This document shows, piece by piece, positions 1 through 11,271 of a DNA stretch of 64,000 bases (its first letter is position 1; each line of letters opens with the position of its first letter). Under the pieces are notes generated by a model, which ran no database searches, was not told where the DNA came from, and saw only the letters and a list, made by a program, of their open reading frames with translations. This DNA is from Nymphaea colorata. Lineage: Eukaryota > Streptophyta > Magnoliopsida > Nymphaeales > Nymphaeaceae. The stretch lies in contig NC_045138.2 in the NCBI RefSeq assembly GCF_008831285.2, forward strand, positions 43,455,115 through 43,519,114, read 5' to 3'. The translations under genes and the position numbers were made by a program.

Positions 1-3000
1 TTTAACTCGTTGCCTGCTTGAGTTGCTTTTTTGCCCTTAATTTTAGGTTTTACCTCTTCCCTGAATGAGTTGCTCGATAACAAGTGGCAATGTCAAGCTA
101 GAACTTTCATCACCTCATATACCTTTGTCGAAGCAAGAAATGAGACCCTATTACTCCTTCATTGGTTGTGACAAGAAACTTTCTATCATATCGAGTGTCT
201 TTTCATGAAATTTTTGTTTTCACCAAAGGCTGGATTTTGAACTTGTTTAGTAAGATTCCCCAAACTAGTGCTTGGGTTGAGCTTGCTTTGAAAATCCCTT
301 GGTCAAATGACCAAGTTACGCTTGCTTCATAAGATTCCCTTTCTCGCGACCAGGTTGAGATGGCTTTAGACTGCTTCGAACCTAGCATCCGGATTGCACT
401 TGATCAAATCTTTAGCTTAGCAGCTGAATCGATTTGATTAGGATATGATCCCCTTTTTTATGGACAATGATGATTGTGAAAGAAAAATAGGTGTCACAAA
501 AACAATTTAGAAATGCCTCGAAATATTCATAATTAAAAAAATGCCCCAGTATTAGCAGTTGCCATGATTGATAATGGATAGGACCTGATTCAAAACAAAA
601 TGCGTGAATGTACTGGGTAGAAGATAGAAGGTTGATACCTTGATTGAAGTGAAAATACTAAAAAATTCCCCAATGAAAAGAAGGTACAAACAAAATTATA
701 TAAAGAAAACTTATATATTTTTCGCTAACAGGAAAATGAGGGTGCAAGGTAATATGAGTTTTGGTATAAAAGAATTTTTGTTTGTCCTTAATGACAAGCA
801 ATTGAGATAAAGCTTATATGAAAGAAAATGAGAATATGATCGGTAGATTGTAATTCTCATAGCGAGATATCAAGTTGATAATATAGGAAAACAGAACAAC
901 TTAATTTTGAAATGATTAAATCTCAAGCAGAGTATAAATATATGACGTTTGATTCGGGAAGATATAGAATCAATAGGGGTGGATGAATAAATTAAAAACA
1001 AGTGCCCGACTATTGAAAATAAAATATGCTAGAGCAAAACAAAGATATTAGAATAAATGACCACCCAATAAAATCATGGAAATAGTAAAATGGGAAGAGA
1101 GACACACCATAGGCATTGAAGCTAGAAAATTATTTGGTTAAACATAAATGAGGGAAAAAAAGGAATGCATGACCTCAGTCAAACATGTGGTGATCATGAA
1201 CTGAGATTGAGGCCAAGAAAATAATGAAAATTGCCTCAATAAAATGAATGCATGGACAAAATTGTATAAAGAAAATTGATATATGAGGGTGAAAGGCAAT
1301 ATTATGTGTCTGAGCTTGGATATAAAAGAATTTTTGACAAGCAATTAAGACAAAGCATGCAGAAAAGAAATTTGTTGTAGAAATATGATCGATAAATAGT
1401 GATTTTCATTTCAAGATATCAAGTTAATAATATAGGAAAATAGAGAGCATTATGAGCAATTTGTCACTTGTGAATAATCTTAACTTTGAAAGGATTGGAC
1501 CTTAAGTAGAGTATAATATATGCATAATGTTTTATTCATATAGATCCAAAAAATCACATGTTCGATGATTCAAAATGGAGTATCCTTGTGTATAGCAAAA
1601 GATTGATATTCAATTTGAAATAAATGATAACCCAATAAAATCATGAAAGTAATAAAATAGAGAGAAAGATGCTATGAGTGTTGACGTTAAAAAATTATTT
1701 AGCTAAATATAAATTATGGAAAAAGAATGCATGACCTGAGTCAAGCAAAGTTTGGTAATTGAGCTAAAAGATGGCTATCATGTTCAAGAATATGAGGTCA
1801 GACAAATAAATGAAGGATTGACAATATATAATAAAATTTAGATTTCAAAGCAACTTTAAAAAAATGGACTTGCCAAGGAATAATTGATGACCAAATAAAA
1901 TGTGAAGAAATGTGCACTATGGGTATTGAAGCTAGAAAATTATTGGGCTAAAGATAAATGAGAGAAAAAGAATGCATGACCTAAGTCAAGAAAGGTTGGT
2001 AATTAAGCCAATAGGTGGATATCACATTCAATTGAAGGTTTAACAAATGAATAAATGAGAGATTGACAAGATATGATAAAATGTAGATCTTGAAGTAATT
2101 CTAAAAAATGGATTTGCTGAATGGCAATATTTGAAAAATCAATATCATTTAGATAGTAGAGTTAAAGCATGAGTTTATGGCATAGTCGAGTTGAAGACTA
2201 CGTAGAGATGAACAAAGGAGACATTGATTTAAATGAGGCAGATGAAGTGTAAAAATATTAAATTGACTAATGATTGTATGAAGACACACATGTATTCATC
2301 ATATAATGATAAACATCCAACATTTTCAAAAGTCACCTTTATCATGCATATATTTGGAAAAGGAGCATTGGACCCTAATTGAGTTGGGTTTGATCAATTA
2401 TGATTATTCCATATAAGATATGTCAATACACCTTAGCCAATAGGTTTAGTACGAGCATAGACTCATTCCTTAGGTAACTAAAGGCAGGGTTTATCATCTT
2501 CTTCTTAGACACTCGTCGATATACCATAAGTTACCACTCATGATACTAACTAGAGGGCTTTCCCGCCCAATGTGTGGTCCAGTTGTAAGGCTTAATCTTG
2601 TGCTACCGCCTAAGACCAAGCCCGACAACGTGATGATCGGACCAAATAGGCACTAAAAGTTTTTAAAATATGAACAAACATGCAAAATCGGTTGTCTCTA
2701 ATGAAATGTTGCCTAAGATAGTGATTAAAATAAGTAGAAGAGTAAACATTATTTGCAATCAAGCCTTAAATAGAGGAGAGTTGTATTTGATCGTAGATCT
2801 AAGTGAACATGATTGATCCTCCTCAATTAGTTTTATATACAAGAGAGCAAACATTATCATCAAGCAATGTAATGAAATGTCGATGGAGTCAAGGCCAAAG
2901 AAAGGAGCATGCTTTATCATCAACAATATATGAGATGTCCAAGTTTGTGTAAATGCATCAATAATAATTATAGCTAAACGGTACGGGTCCCATAACGGTC

Positions 3001-3006
3001 AACATC
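1..3006 (-). mobile_element. Leader/internal part of an old Tat-type LTR retrotransposon, truncated by window edge
   Basis: This stretch lies inside (left of) the LTR at 3007-5646 and reads on the minus strand. Bases 2415-3006 resemble the leader of the full-length element at 57600-58197: both share a gtggtccagttgtaaggct block followed by a short spacer and a PBS-like gggtccca next to the LTR. No intact coding frame was recognised. Bases 690-2120 hold degenerate tandem duplications (listed separately). The assignment rests on by-eye homology to the better element in this window; the outermost 400 bases could be something else. Confidence 0.5.
690..2120. repeat. Degenerate tandem duplications in the leader
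   Basis: A block reading gaatgcatgacct preceded by a gctagaaaattatt-like stretch recurs at about 1118, 1680 and 1927. A second block around tataaaagaatttttg recurs at about 760 and 1320. A third (aaaaaatggacttgcc-like) recurs at about 1860 and 2105. Spacings are about 560 bases and then about 250. The copies have diverged, so the duplications are old. Confidence 0.55.
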
Positions 3007-3881
3007 TATCCTCATTCCCATTTTTTTTTGTTTTTGGAGTGCTGCAGAAAAATAAGATTTTTTTTTATTTTGAAATAAAAGAGAAAGGAACTCGCCCGTC
3101 GGTACGAGGATCAACCATTCTCGGTGCCTTTACCGGGGTTAATCAATGCAAGGGCTATGCTTATTCTTGATGCATTTTGTTTTAACTTAAATATCTTTTT
3201 CATTCTAAATGTGGTGCAGTATTTGAAAAAATATTGAAGACTTGATACTTCCAATTTTTTAGAAAGGTTTGAAGAATCATTTGAGACTGTAAAACATTTT
3301 GATTTAATAAAAAACTTGAATTGAAAAATCTTTATAAATATTGTTTGGAAACATTTGAAGATCATATTTTGGAAATCACTTTGGTGTTTTCTTAAGACTT
3401 TAAGTAGGTTTGAAGTTTTGTTCTAATTTGGTTACTACATAATTAGAATTTTATCTTATTTTGTTTAAGTTCTTTTAGAGATGTACTTGTGGTCATTTGT
3501 AATGTTAAGTGAATGTTAATGCATGAATACATTAATTTTACATGATTCATTATTACCACAACATTCATCTAAAGACATTCCTACTATCACATGCATCTAA
3601 TATTTTTATAATAAATATTTACGATGAAACGAGAAAAGTTTTTGAAAATGGAATGGAATTGTAGATCCTCAAACATGATTTTAATATTGGGTTATTACTT
3701 GAGTTTTGGTCTTTGTGAAGTCGGCAAATGAGAAATTGAAACCTCAAATCATAGAGGAAAAATGTTTGAAAAATGAAAAAGAGAAAAGACTTGATCACAA
3801 GAGAGATATAGAGAAAGAGAGAGAGAGAAAGAGATTTTGAAAATCATAAAATCAAGGATTTAAAAGAAACAGAGATACACA

Positions 3882-3941
<60 letters not shown>

Positions 3942-5646
3942 CTTATAAAATGAGGTTTAAATCAAGTAGAGAAGAGAAGATCATTTTAGAAAGAGAGAGA
4001 GAGAGAGAGAGATTTTAAAATTAAATACACGTATACATATTCATATATATGTATATGAAAGTTTGTAAAAGTATGTTAAATCATAAAGAGAGAAAGACAA
4101 ATAAAGATATTCATGTGCACATATACGTATATAACATGTATATATGCATATGTCTTTATAAATATTAAAATCAAGAAATGACTTGAAAATATCCGACTTC
4201 AATTTTGATGTAGGCCGGAGGGGAACTTGGGCTCATGCAAGAGCCTAAGCTAAGTCTCCAATGCCACATTAGAGAAGGTATTTGCTTTTGAAAATCTTTT
4301 GGAAAACATGCTTCTAAATGTGAACATAAAAATCATATTGTTTGCTTAAAGGAAATATATTTCTTCCACCAATAGGTATGAAAGAAAATCAAATAATCAT
4401 GAAATAGGGAATGACGAAGCACTCATTGGGGTCCCTAATCGGGTGATCAAGAAATAAACTAAACGTAAAAATGACATGAAGATGCACTTTAACATGTACA
4501 AATTCGCGAAGAGCTTTCCCAGGTTGGACAAGTCTCAACCTTAAAAATCAACACAAGAATGAAGAAGTCCCAAATCGTGAAGGGCTTTCCCTGGTTGGAC
4601 AAGTCCCAACCTAAAAAATCAACACAAGAGTGAATAAGTCCCAACCCCAAGCACTCATTCTCACCATACGTTTGCTCATCAATTAATGACAATTAGAACA
4701 TCATGCATGAGCATCATTTCAAGCATGAATGATGAATGAAGCAATATAGCAAGCATATTTTAGAAATAAATGAAGAAATAGAATTTATTTTGCCTTTCTC
4801 ATACTCATGGTGCACTCAAGATATAGTTCTCGATTCCGGACAAGAAATCATTTGAGCTTTCTTGCACGGCCATGGGGAGGTGGCAAGAGGAAAAGATGAA
4901 ATAAAAATGGAGGATTACATACCTCGGATATGGATGAGCCTCCTCCTTTAAATGATTCAAGGATCACCTCGGATGAAGCTCCAAAATGATGAGATAATCA
5001 CTCTAAGGGGTCTTCTTGTGCTCCCATGAGGAGTTTGAACTTGGAGATGTTTGCTCCCAAGGTTGGAGAAAAATAAAAAGAGAAGAAGAGAGAAATGCAA
5101 AGAGAGGCAAATCTTCAAGTGAAGAAACATTAGAAATCCTCCAAGGGTTAGCCCATGTTCAAGAGGGAGGATTGTGGGGGTATTTATAGCGAGTTTTGGA
5201 ATTAAAACTCAAAATTTGATTTTTTTTGAATTTGACAAGATTTTCATGCGAATTTCATAAATTCAAGAGGAAAGAGTTTTAGAGCCAAAATTCAAAATTT
5301 GAATTCAAGAGGAAAGAGTTTTGGTGCCAAAATTCAAAATTTGAATTCAAGAGGAAATAGTTTTGGAGCCAAAATTTAAAATTTGAATTCGGCTTTGGAA
5401 TTTGAGTTTGGAATTCTTGATTTCAATCTAAACTTGGATTTTTGATTTAATTCGGATTTGATAATTGGATTTTCAATTTGAATCTCACGTCTAAGGTTCG
5501 GTTTTGAAGTTGAATTTTGTGTTTGGGTTTGGAGAACGGTTCAAAAATTTATTTTGGATTGAATAGTCACAAATTTGTTTTGGGTCTAAAATTTAAATCC
5601 AAATAATAAAATAATAGTCTTTTTTGAAAAATTTGGGCTGATAACA
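3007..5646 (-). repeat. Diverged Tat-family 5' LTR
   Basis: Bases 3090-3160 carry the block cgcccgtcggtacgagg, which is the best-conserved part of the three LTRs at 35938, 45199 and 58198. The right edge, gaaaaatttgggctgataaca, matches their aaatttggggtgttaaca end. The left edge tatcctcattccc fits an LTR start in which TG has become TA, directly after a PBS-like gggtcccataacggtc. A long AT run (3886-3939) and a GA run (3991-4012) have grown inside it. It is clearly older than the other family members. Confidence 0.6.
3886..3939. repeat. (AT)n microsatellite
   Basis: Uninterrupted AT dinucleotide run inside the diverged LTR, followed 50 bases later by a short GA run. Confidence 0.95.
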
Positions 5647-5935
5647 CACTTGAAATAGTATAATGTACGATTTTCACTTGCAAGAATAGTAGAATAAGGG
5701 AAATATGAGTTGTGTTCACTTATTTTGTTAGTGAATTTGGAAACACCTACTTTATATAGTTGTCACCTTGGACTTTAAGGTGTGATGTTCTTGAATATGA
5801 TGTTAATTATATGCAACTATTGTTGAAAAATCAGACCATATATATAGCGAGTTTCACATCCATGGTTCAAGTAATGAAATTATGAGATTGTACAAACCAG
5901 TAACTCTATGTGGCTACAATATTGTGCCATTGGCT
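5647..5935. other. No recognisable feature
   Basis: AT-rich sequence between the LTR end and the FAR1/MULE relic. No coding frame or repeat unit was recognised. Confidence 0.5.
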
Positions 5936-8150
5936 CTATGACAAATGCACTTTACTTTTTTGACCAGGTTTTTCATCATGTGCCTGCGTGGTTTCAATTG
6001 CCTTGCTTTGCCTCTCCTTTTTTACTTTTTTTTTTCTATGAAAACATTTTTGTGATGTTTTTTTATCCTTGAATCCCATAATCAATACACAAATTCCTCT
6101 TGATTTTTCTTGTAGTAAGGTAGGATCTACCAACATTGACAATATTTATCTATGAGTCATTAAAGACCATGTTAATCTAAGGACAGATTTTTTCATCCTT
6201 GTCAGGGTTATGGGCTAATTGTTGCAACTCAAGTCACTAGTTATAGAATTTTAGTTACATGTATAATGGTGTAACGTAATCACTATGTCAGGGTTATGGG
6301 CTAATTGTTGCAACTGGAACAGTAGTTGATGAAACTTTAGTTACATGTAAACATAATCACTAGCAACATGCTACTGTGAGACATTCTTCATCCTTACCTT
6401 TTTAAAGGAGGTTGCATCTCATTATGTTGCTCTTTGCCTTACTGGTCCATTTTAGGTAACTCCTTGATGTTCTCCTAATCTAACACATTCATTACACGAC
6501 AATAGAAAACTCAACTAAATTTGAATTTCCGGTAGAAACACTAAAATGTAGTGTTTTTCATGTTGTCTGTGACAATGTGGGAATCTATTTGATATATGTT
6601 CATGTTGTCTTACAATGAATTGTTTTTTTTTTTTTTTGTTTATTGTCATGATTGATGGTTACAAGGGTTTTAGTTTTCATTACATATCTGGAACAAACAT
6701 CAACACCTTGATTGTCATCATTATGGTAATTGTTAAAAATGCTTTGCAATCTTGTTCTAGTTCATCTCTTCTAAGATTTTTCAAAAACATTTCACATTGT
6801 TTAAGAAATTGAAATATTGTTCAATGCAAAATATAGATTTTTTTTTAAGGATTGCATGCTGCCCTATGGATGCTAATCATATCTGCACATAAATGCTATT
6901 GGTTTTTGGAAATGTCAACTTCTCTGTATCCTTGAACAACCTCCACAACCACTCTTTGTTCCACAATTGGTATGTGTTAATCATTTCCACTGATGAGGAT
7001 ATGAATGACTCTTCATCCTGTGACTTCAAGATGCAATGCCCTAGGAGTGACACTCTTTAATTTAAGTTCTTGGTTAAAAACATCACATATAAACTTTATC
7101 TCATTTTGAAATATGTGCCACAAGCAAAAATGGTGAGACATGTTGGGCATATGTTTGTGCTATGACACTACAATAGTTTGTCTCCCTCCGTTAATGCCAC
7201 CTATAGGTGTCACCATTCATGACCTCACTAAATTATGCAAACAAACATACAAAACTATCTATCATTTGGTCCTACATGAAAATAACACCAAACATGCAAC
7301 TTTGTGCATGAGGGTTTACACCCACAAACTATGCAAAGGGTTATTGGTGAGTGTTGATTTTCACTACAATATCGAATACATTAACATCACTGAAACACTT
7401 ATAATCTAGTCACAAATAGGTATTTATTCAAAACATATTTGTTATGCATTCATCCACATCCAATTAAAGTGTACTAGAGTCAGAGTCCATACTCAGTTTC
7501 TTTTGGACATATCCTACAATAGTATGCATATCTCTACTCTTCTTTCCACACACTATCCTTTAGTTCTTTAGGTCGAAAGGTGTGAAAGGTACATTTTCAT
7601 GTCCATCATCCAACTTTCTAGTGTAGTTGTATGCCTACCTTAGAGTGATAGAACAACATATGATAACTCTTGCATTGTTTTATGAGCATGTGTTACCCTT
7701 CGCTGTGAACTCAATATGAAAGCAATTGAAAAAGGAGCCAAGGGGTAGTCGGGATCAACAATGAAGGTCCTAACTAAAATTCTACCATTTGGAAACTTTT
7801 TAACTATAATCTTTGTAGACATCCACATTTTGAAGTCTGCCTATGAATTTTCTTGGCTTTCTTGTGCTTCAGCAATTATTTCTTTGAATATATATGTCTT
7901 TCTTAAAATAATCCCTTTCCAATTTTTTCTCTTGGTCATCCTTCTGAATGTTAAGCCCATGAGTGAGTACATAACAGTTGTAAAATATGAAAACATCTTC
8001 ATTGTCACTGAACTTTATTCCTACACGTGCAATATCAAACTCATATCTGTTTGTTCATGCATGTGCATATCTAGTGGAACACTCTCCTCATGCTTGTGCT
8101 CATCCAAAGTATGTTCACATGCATTAGAGTCACCACTGTAATCATCTATG
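5936..8150 (-). pseudogene. FAR1/MULE-type transposase relic
   Basis: Read on the minus strand, pieces appear in family order. At about 8040-7940 there is a FAR1-type start (FSDNEDVFIFYN, then THGLNI). At 7640-7828 comes the zinc-binding half with KFPNGRILVRTF and a decayed DPDYPLAP where the family has a His-rich EHNH-like motif, then SQRRVTHAHK. At about 7150-7060 the MULE transposase signature MPNMSHHFCLWHI is clear. At 6900-7000 there is NKEWLWRLFKDTEK, and at 5936-6142 a Lys-rich C-terminal tail with a VDPTLLQEKSRG-like motif. FAR1/FHY3 proteins and Jittery-type MULE transposases share this order. Frameshifts and stops separate the pieces, so no protein can be made. It could be a MULE transposon remnant or a dead FAR1 gene copy; no terminal inverted repeats were found. 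Confidence 0.6.
6203..6350. repeat. Short tandem duplication (about 84 bp)
   Basis: The string tcagggttatgggctaattg occurs at about 6203 and again at about 6287. Each copy is followed by ttgcaact and then a tttagttacatgta block, so the segment is a local duplication within the relic region. Confidence 0.7.
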
Positions 8151-8398
8151 AAGATTGTTACATGCATCACTCACCTATATATTGTTTGTACATACACATT
8201 GACTAGAACTTTTTCCTTTGCCTCATGCACATTAATACCATCTTCGCATAAGAACACTCACCACTTGCCTTGCATGCATGCAAATAATGAAACACTTTCA
8301 TCTTCTCCATATGCATTCAACATATAGTTCCTATGCTGAAAATCATATTTAACCATAAATTGTGTCCACTACATACTTTTCGTCCAGCATGTCACTTG

Positions 8399-8847
8399 TA
8401 GGCCTGGGCATCGGGCTGCTCAGCCCCGACCCCCTCCTCCTCTGTCTCCGTCTCTGTCTCCCGACCCCCTTACCCCCGCCCTCCCATCACCCTCCGATGG
8501 AGGAGGAGGGGGAGGGAGACGGAGGAGGGAGACGGAGAAGGAGGGGAGGGAGACGGAGGAGGGAGGGGGAGGGAGACGGAGACAGAGGAGGAGGGGGAGG
8601 GAGACGGAGGAGGAGGGGGAGCAGAGAGGGAGAGGGGGAGTGGGAGCAGAGAGGGAGAGGGGGAGTGGGAGCGGAGAGGGAGACGGGAAAGGAGAGGAAG
8701 AGCGGGAGTTCGGCCGGGCCGGGCCTCCGTCGAGCCGGCCTATCGGGCCCGGGCCAGGTTTTTCCCGGCCCGGACCCGCGTCCGATCGGGCCGGCCCGGC
8801 CCGGACCAGCGTCCGATCGGGCCGGCCCGGCCCGATGCCCAGGCTTA
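8399..8847. mobile_element. Non-autonomous hAT element, family 1, copy a
   Basis: The ends are imperfect inverted repeats: the left end starts TAGGCCTGGGCATCGGGC and the reverse complement of the right end is TAAGCCTGGGCATCGGGCC. The element is flanked by a perfect 8-bp target duplication, GTCACTTG, at 8391-8398 and 8848-8855. An 8-bp duplication with short inverted ends is the hAT superfamily signature. The 449-bp interior is very G+C rich, with a GGGAGACGGAGGA-type minisatellite on the left and GGCCCGG subterminal repeats on the right. It has no transposase. Long frames through it are low-complexity by-products. Confidence 0.88.
8500..8700 (+). repeat. G-rich minisatellite
   Basis: Irregular repeats of a ggagggagacggagga-like unit cover most of this stretch. 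Runs of three to five G occur every few bases on the plus strand, so G-quadruplex formation is plausible from base composition. Confidence 0.8.
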
Positions 8848-9100
8848 GTCACTTGTGCCATTATCATCATCATTAACATACATAATTACAATTACAAGCC
8901 ATAATTTAATTAGACATATATATCTTAACAATAATAACATCCATAGGAGGTACAATAACTTTTCCATAAAGCATTTCAAGTTGCACATATGGTAAAGACA
9001 AATAAAAGTTGATATCAAATGTTGTACATTGCTTCCAATGACATAGTATGAAAATGCTAGCAACAACATAAAATTCATATACATTAATGCTTGCGGTCAC

Positions 9101-10391
9101 TAAGCCTGGGCATTGGGCTGGGCTGCCGACGGGTACCCCATAGCCAGCCAAACTTGGTTTTCTGGCCCAGGTTCTGTAAATGGTCCTAGCAGGCCTAGAG
9201 TATCGAGCCTGGCCAAGTAGCCTAACAGGCTGGGCCTGATCGCTACAGTCTGCCCATCGAGGGGCTGATAAGCTCTACCATTTTCTGCCCATCGAGGGGC
9301 TGATAAGCTCTACCATTTTTTTCAGATAAAGTTTTAAGTTTTCATCAATGTTTGAAATAGTGAAATAGGGTTTCAAAGTTTCAAACAAAGCTCTGAGATT
9401 TTCGTTCTGTTGCCCACTTGATGGTTGCTTCTGTTGCCCAAGGCCACAGCCCAAACACAGCACTGTTGCCCCCCCACCGTTGCCGCCTCCCTGTCACGGT
9501 CGCATGCACGTCTCTCCAACAACAGGCGGACCACTTGGTCCCATACTTCTTCTTCTGCCTCAAACACCCCCCTTTACTGGTGTATCATTCTATTAGAGTC
9601 TCATACAAATCTTCTTCATGTTTCTTCCTTTCGTGTGTGAAGGATTTGTTGTTCTTTATCACTGTTTCTGGTTTGTCTCTGATGCAAGCCCTTTTGTGCG
9701 TATGCATAGTTAGTCTTTCTGATCATTGTGGGCCAAGAAGCATTGTTTTCATAGATTGAGAAGAAGATTTCTTTGAGTTCGAATCACCTATTTGTTATTC
9801 TTTAGTTTTGAGGAAAGAAAAAAAAATCATCACCTCAGTAACGCCATTCCCATACTTGTAAATATTCCCCTCTCATACAAATCTTTTTCATGTTTCTTCC
9901 TTTCGTGTGTGAAGGATTTGTTGTTCTTTATCACTGTTTCTGGTTTGTCTCTGATGCACGCCCTTTTGTGTGTATGCATAGTTAGTCTTTCTGATCATTG
10001 TGGGCCAAGAAGCTTTGTTTTCATAGAATGAGAAGAAGATTTCTTTTTGAGTTCGAATCACCTATTTGTTATTCTTTAGTTTTGAGGAAAGAAAAAAAAA
10101 ATCATCAACTCAGTAACGTCATTCCCATACTTGTAAATATTCCTCTCTCTATCTCTTTCTCACGCCTTTAATCAGTACTTCCATTAAGAGATCGATTGCT
10201 TTTGCTACATGGCTCGGCCTGACAAGAACAGGCACGACCCAACAAGAACTGGTCTAGCCCAATTACTCGGCAAACAATCCGGCCCGATTTCTCGGCAGAC
10301 AATCTAGCCAGAGGCCCGACATTCCATCGGCTCAGTCTGGTCCGATTAGTAACGAGCTAGGCTGGCTGGCCCGGCCCGTTTCTCAGCCCTA
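9101..10391. mobile_element. Non-autonomous hAT element, family 1, copy b
   Basis: The left end starts TAAGCCTGGGCATTGGGC and the reverse complement of the right end is TAGGGCTGAGAAACGGGCC. Flanks are GCGGTCAC (9093-9100) and GCGGTTAC (10392-10399), an 8-bp duplication with one later mismatch. Both ends carry GGCCCGG-type subterminal repeats like copies a and c. The interior has a G+C-rich block at 9410-9560 and a long direct repeat, and no transposase. It sits 245 bp from copy a. Confidence 0.8.
9599..10142 (+). repeat. 272-bp tandem direct repeat inside hAT copy b
   Basis: Copy 1 begins tctcatacaaatctt at 9599 and copy 2 at 9871. Both run to a shared ccatacttgtaaatattcc. They differ by only a few bases and small indels, so the duplication is more recent than most decay here. 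It is repeat sequence, not a gene; frames in the two copies are parallel. Confidence 0.9.
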
Positions 10392-10399
10392 GCGGTTAC

Positions 10400-11227
10400 T
10401 GTTACTTAGTAAATGTAATGATGACAAAATTATGACGAATAAACCTTCAATAAAATTCACAATTCTATTAGTGTTGCGGATATAATTTAAACTAGAATGA
10501 CAACTTTCAACGTTTTACACATAGAGGATGATGACAAAAGGCATATAATAATGAGTGTTTTACACATGTTGCTCAAGTTTAATATGATATAGAAGATCAT
10601 AAACACATGACATGTTAGTTGCAACAACCTGTCAACAAAATCTCTCACTTTGCACCCTTCAAATGCCTTCCCTGCAACATATAATAAACGATGTAAGCGT
10701 TCTTTATTGCCTAGAATGAATTAATTTCTATCAATATCTTTTATGTACCTTCCATTATTATTTATTAGAAATGTGGTAATCGATCATGAGGTGCTTTAAT
10801 GAAATGGAAGTTATATTGAATCCCTCTTGACCAAGTGGAGAGACTGAAGTGGTTGATTTTAGAAACAAAAATTTACTAAAATAAAATTGGAGAGCAACAA
10901 GCAACCAGGGCACGTTTGGAACCCCTCTTATAAAAAAAAGAAGTGAAATGGCGTTTCTAAAATGATTTTTTTTATTTGCTGTATCATTGCGTCAACTTAA
11001 GGGGAGAATGCGTACTCTTTTAAACCATATATCACTTGTCGCCTCATCGATCCTTTTAAAGGACACTTAACTCACGCTACCTTGTCATTCGCTGGCGGGA
11101 TTCAGTTCAATCCAACGCGGACTTCTGACATGGACTTGAGTCTAAAGAACTCTTGGATGGACGGACCTTCGGCTTGAATCCCTTGCTTGTCCTCCTCTTT
11201 TCTCGTTCAGGCGCTGTTCGGCCACCT

Positions 11228-11270
<43 letters not shown>
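10400..11270 (+). promoter_or_regulatory. Upstream region of MLO, probable promoter and 5' UTR
   Basis: Sequence between hAT copy b and the MLO start codon. The transcription start cannot be fixed. Weak TATA-like strings occur at about 10927 (cttataaaaaaaag) and about 11023 (ccatatatcac). A GA microsatellite ends four bases before the ATG. If the transposon boundary is right, hAT copy b ends only about 880 bp from the start codon. Confidence 0.35.
11230..11266 (+). repeat. (GA)n microsatellite in the MLO 5' UTR
   Basis: An uninterrupted AG run ends just before ggggtATG of MLO. Plant BASIC PENTACYSTEINE proteins bind GA repeats (known for the family); a role here is inference. Confidence 0.9.

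Positions 11271-11271
<1 letters not shown>

Noticed and set aside
8362-8904. Overlapping long frames on both strands (Gly/Arg/Pro-rich)
   Set aside because: They cross a G-rich minisatellite and the inverted ends of a hAT element; composition, not selection, keeps them open.
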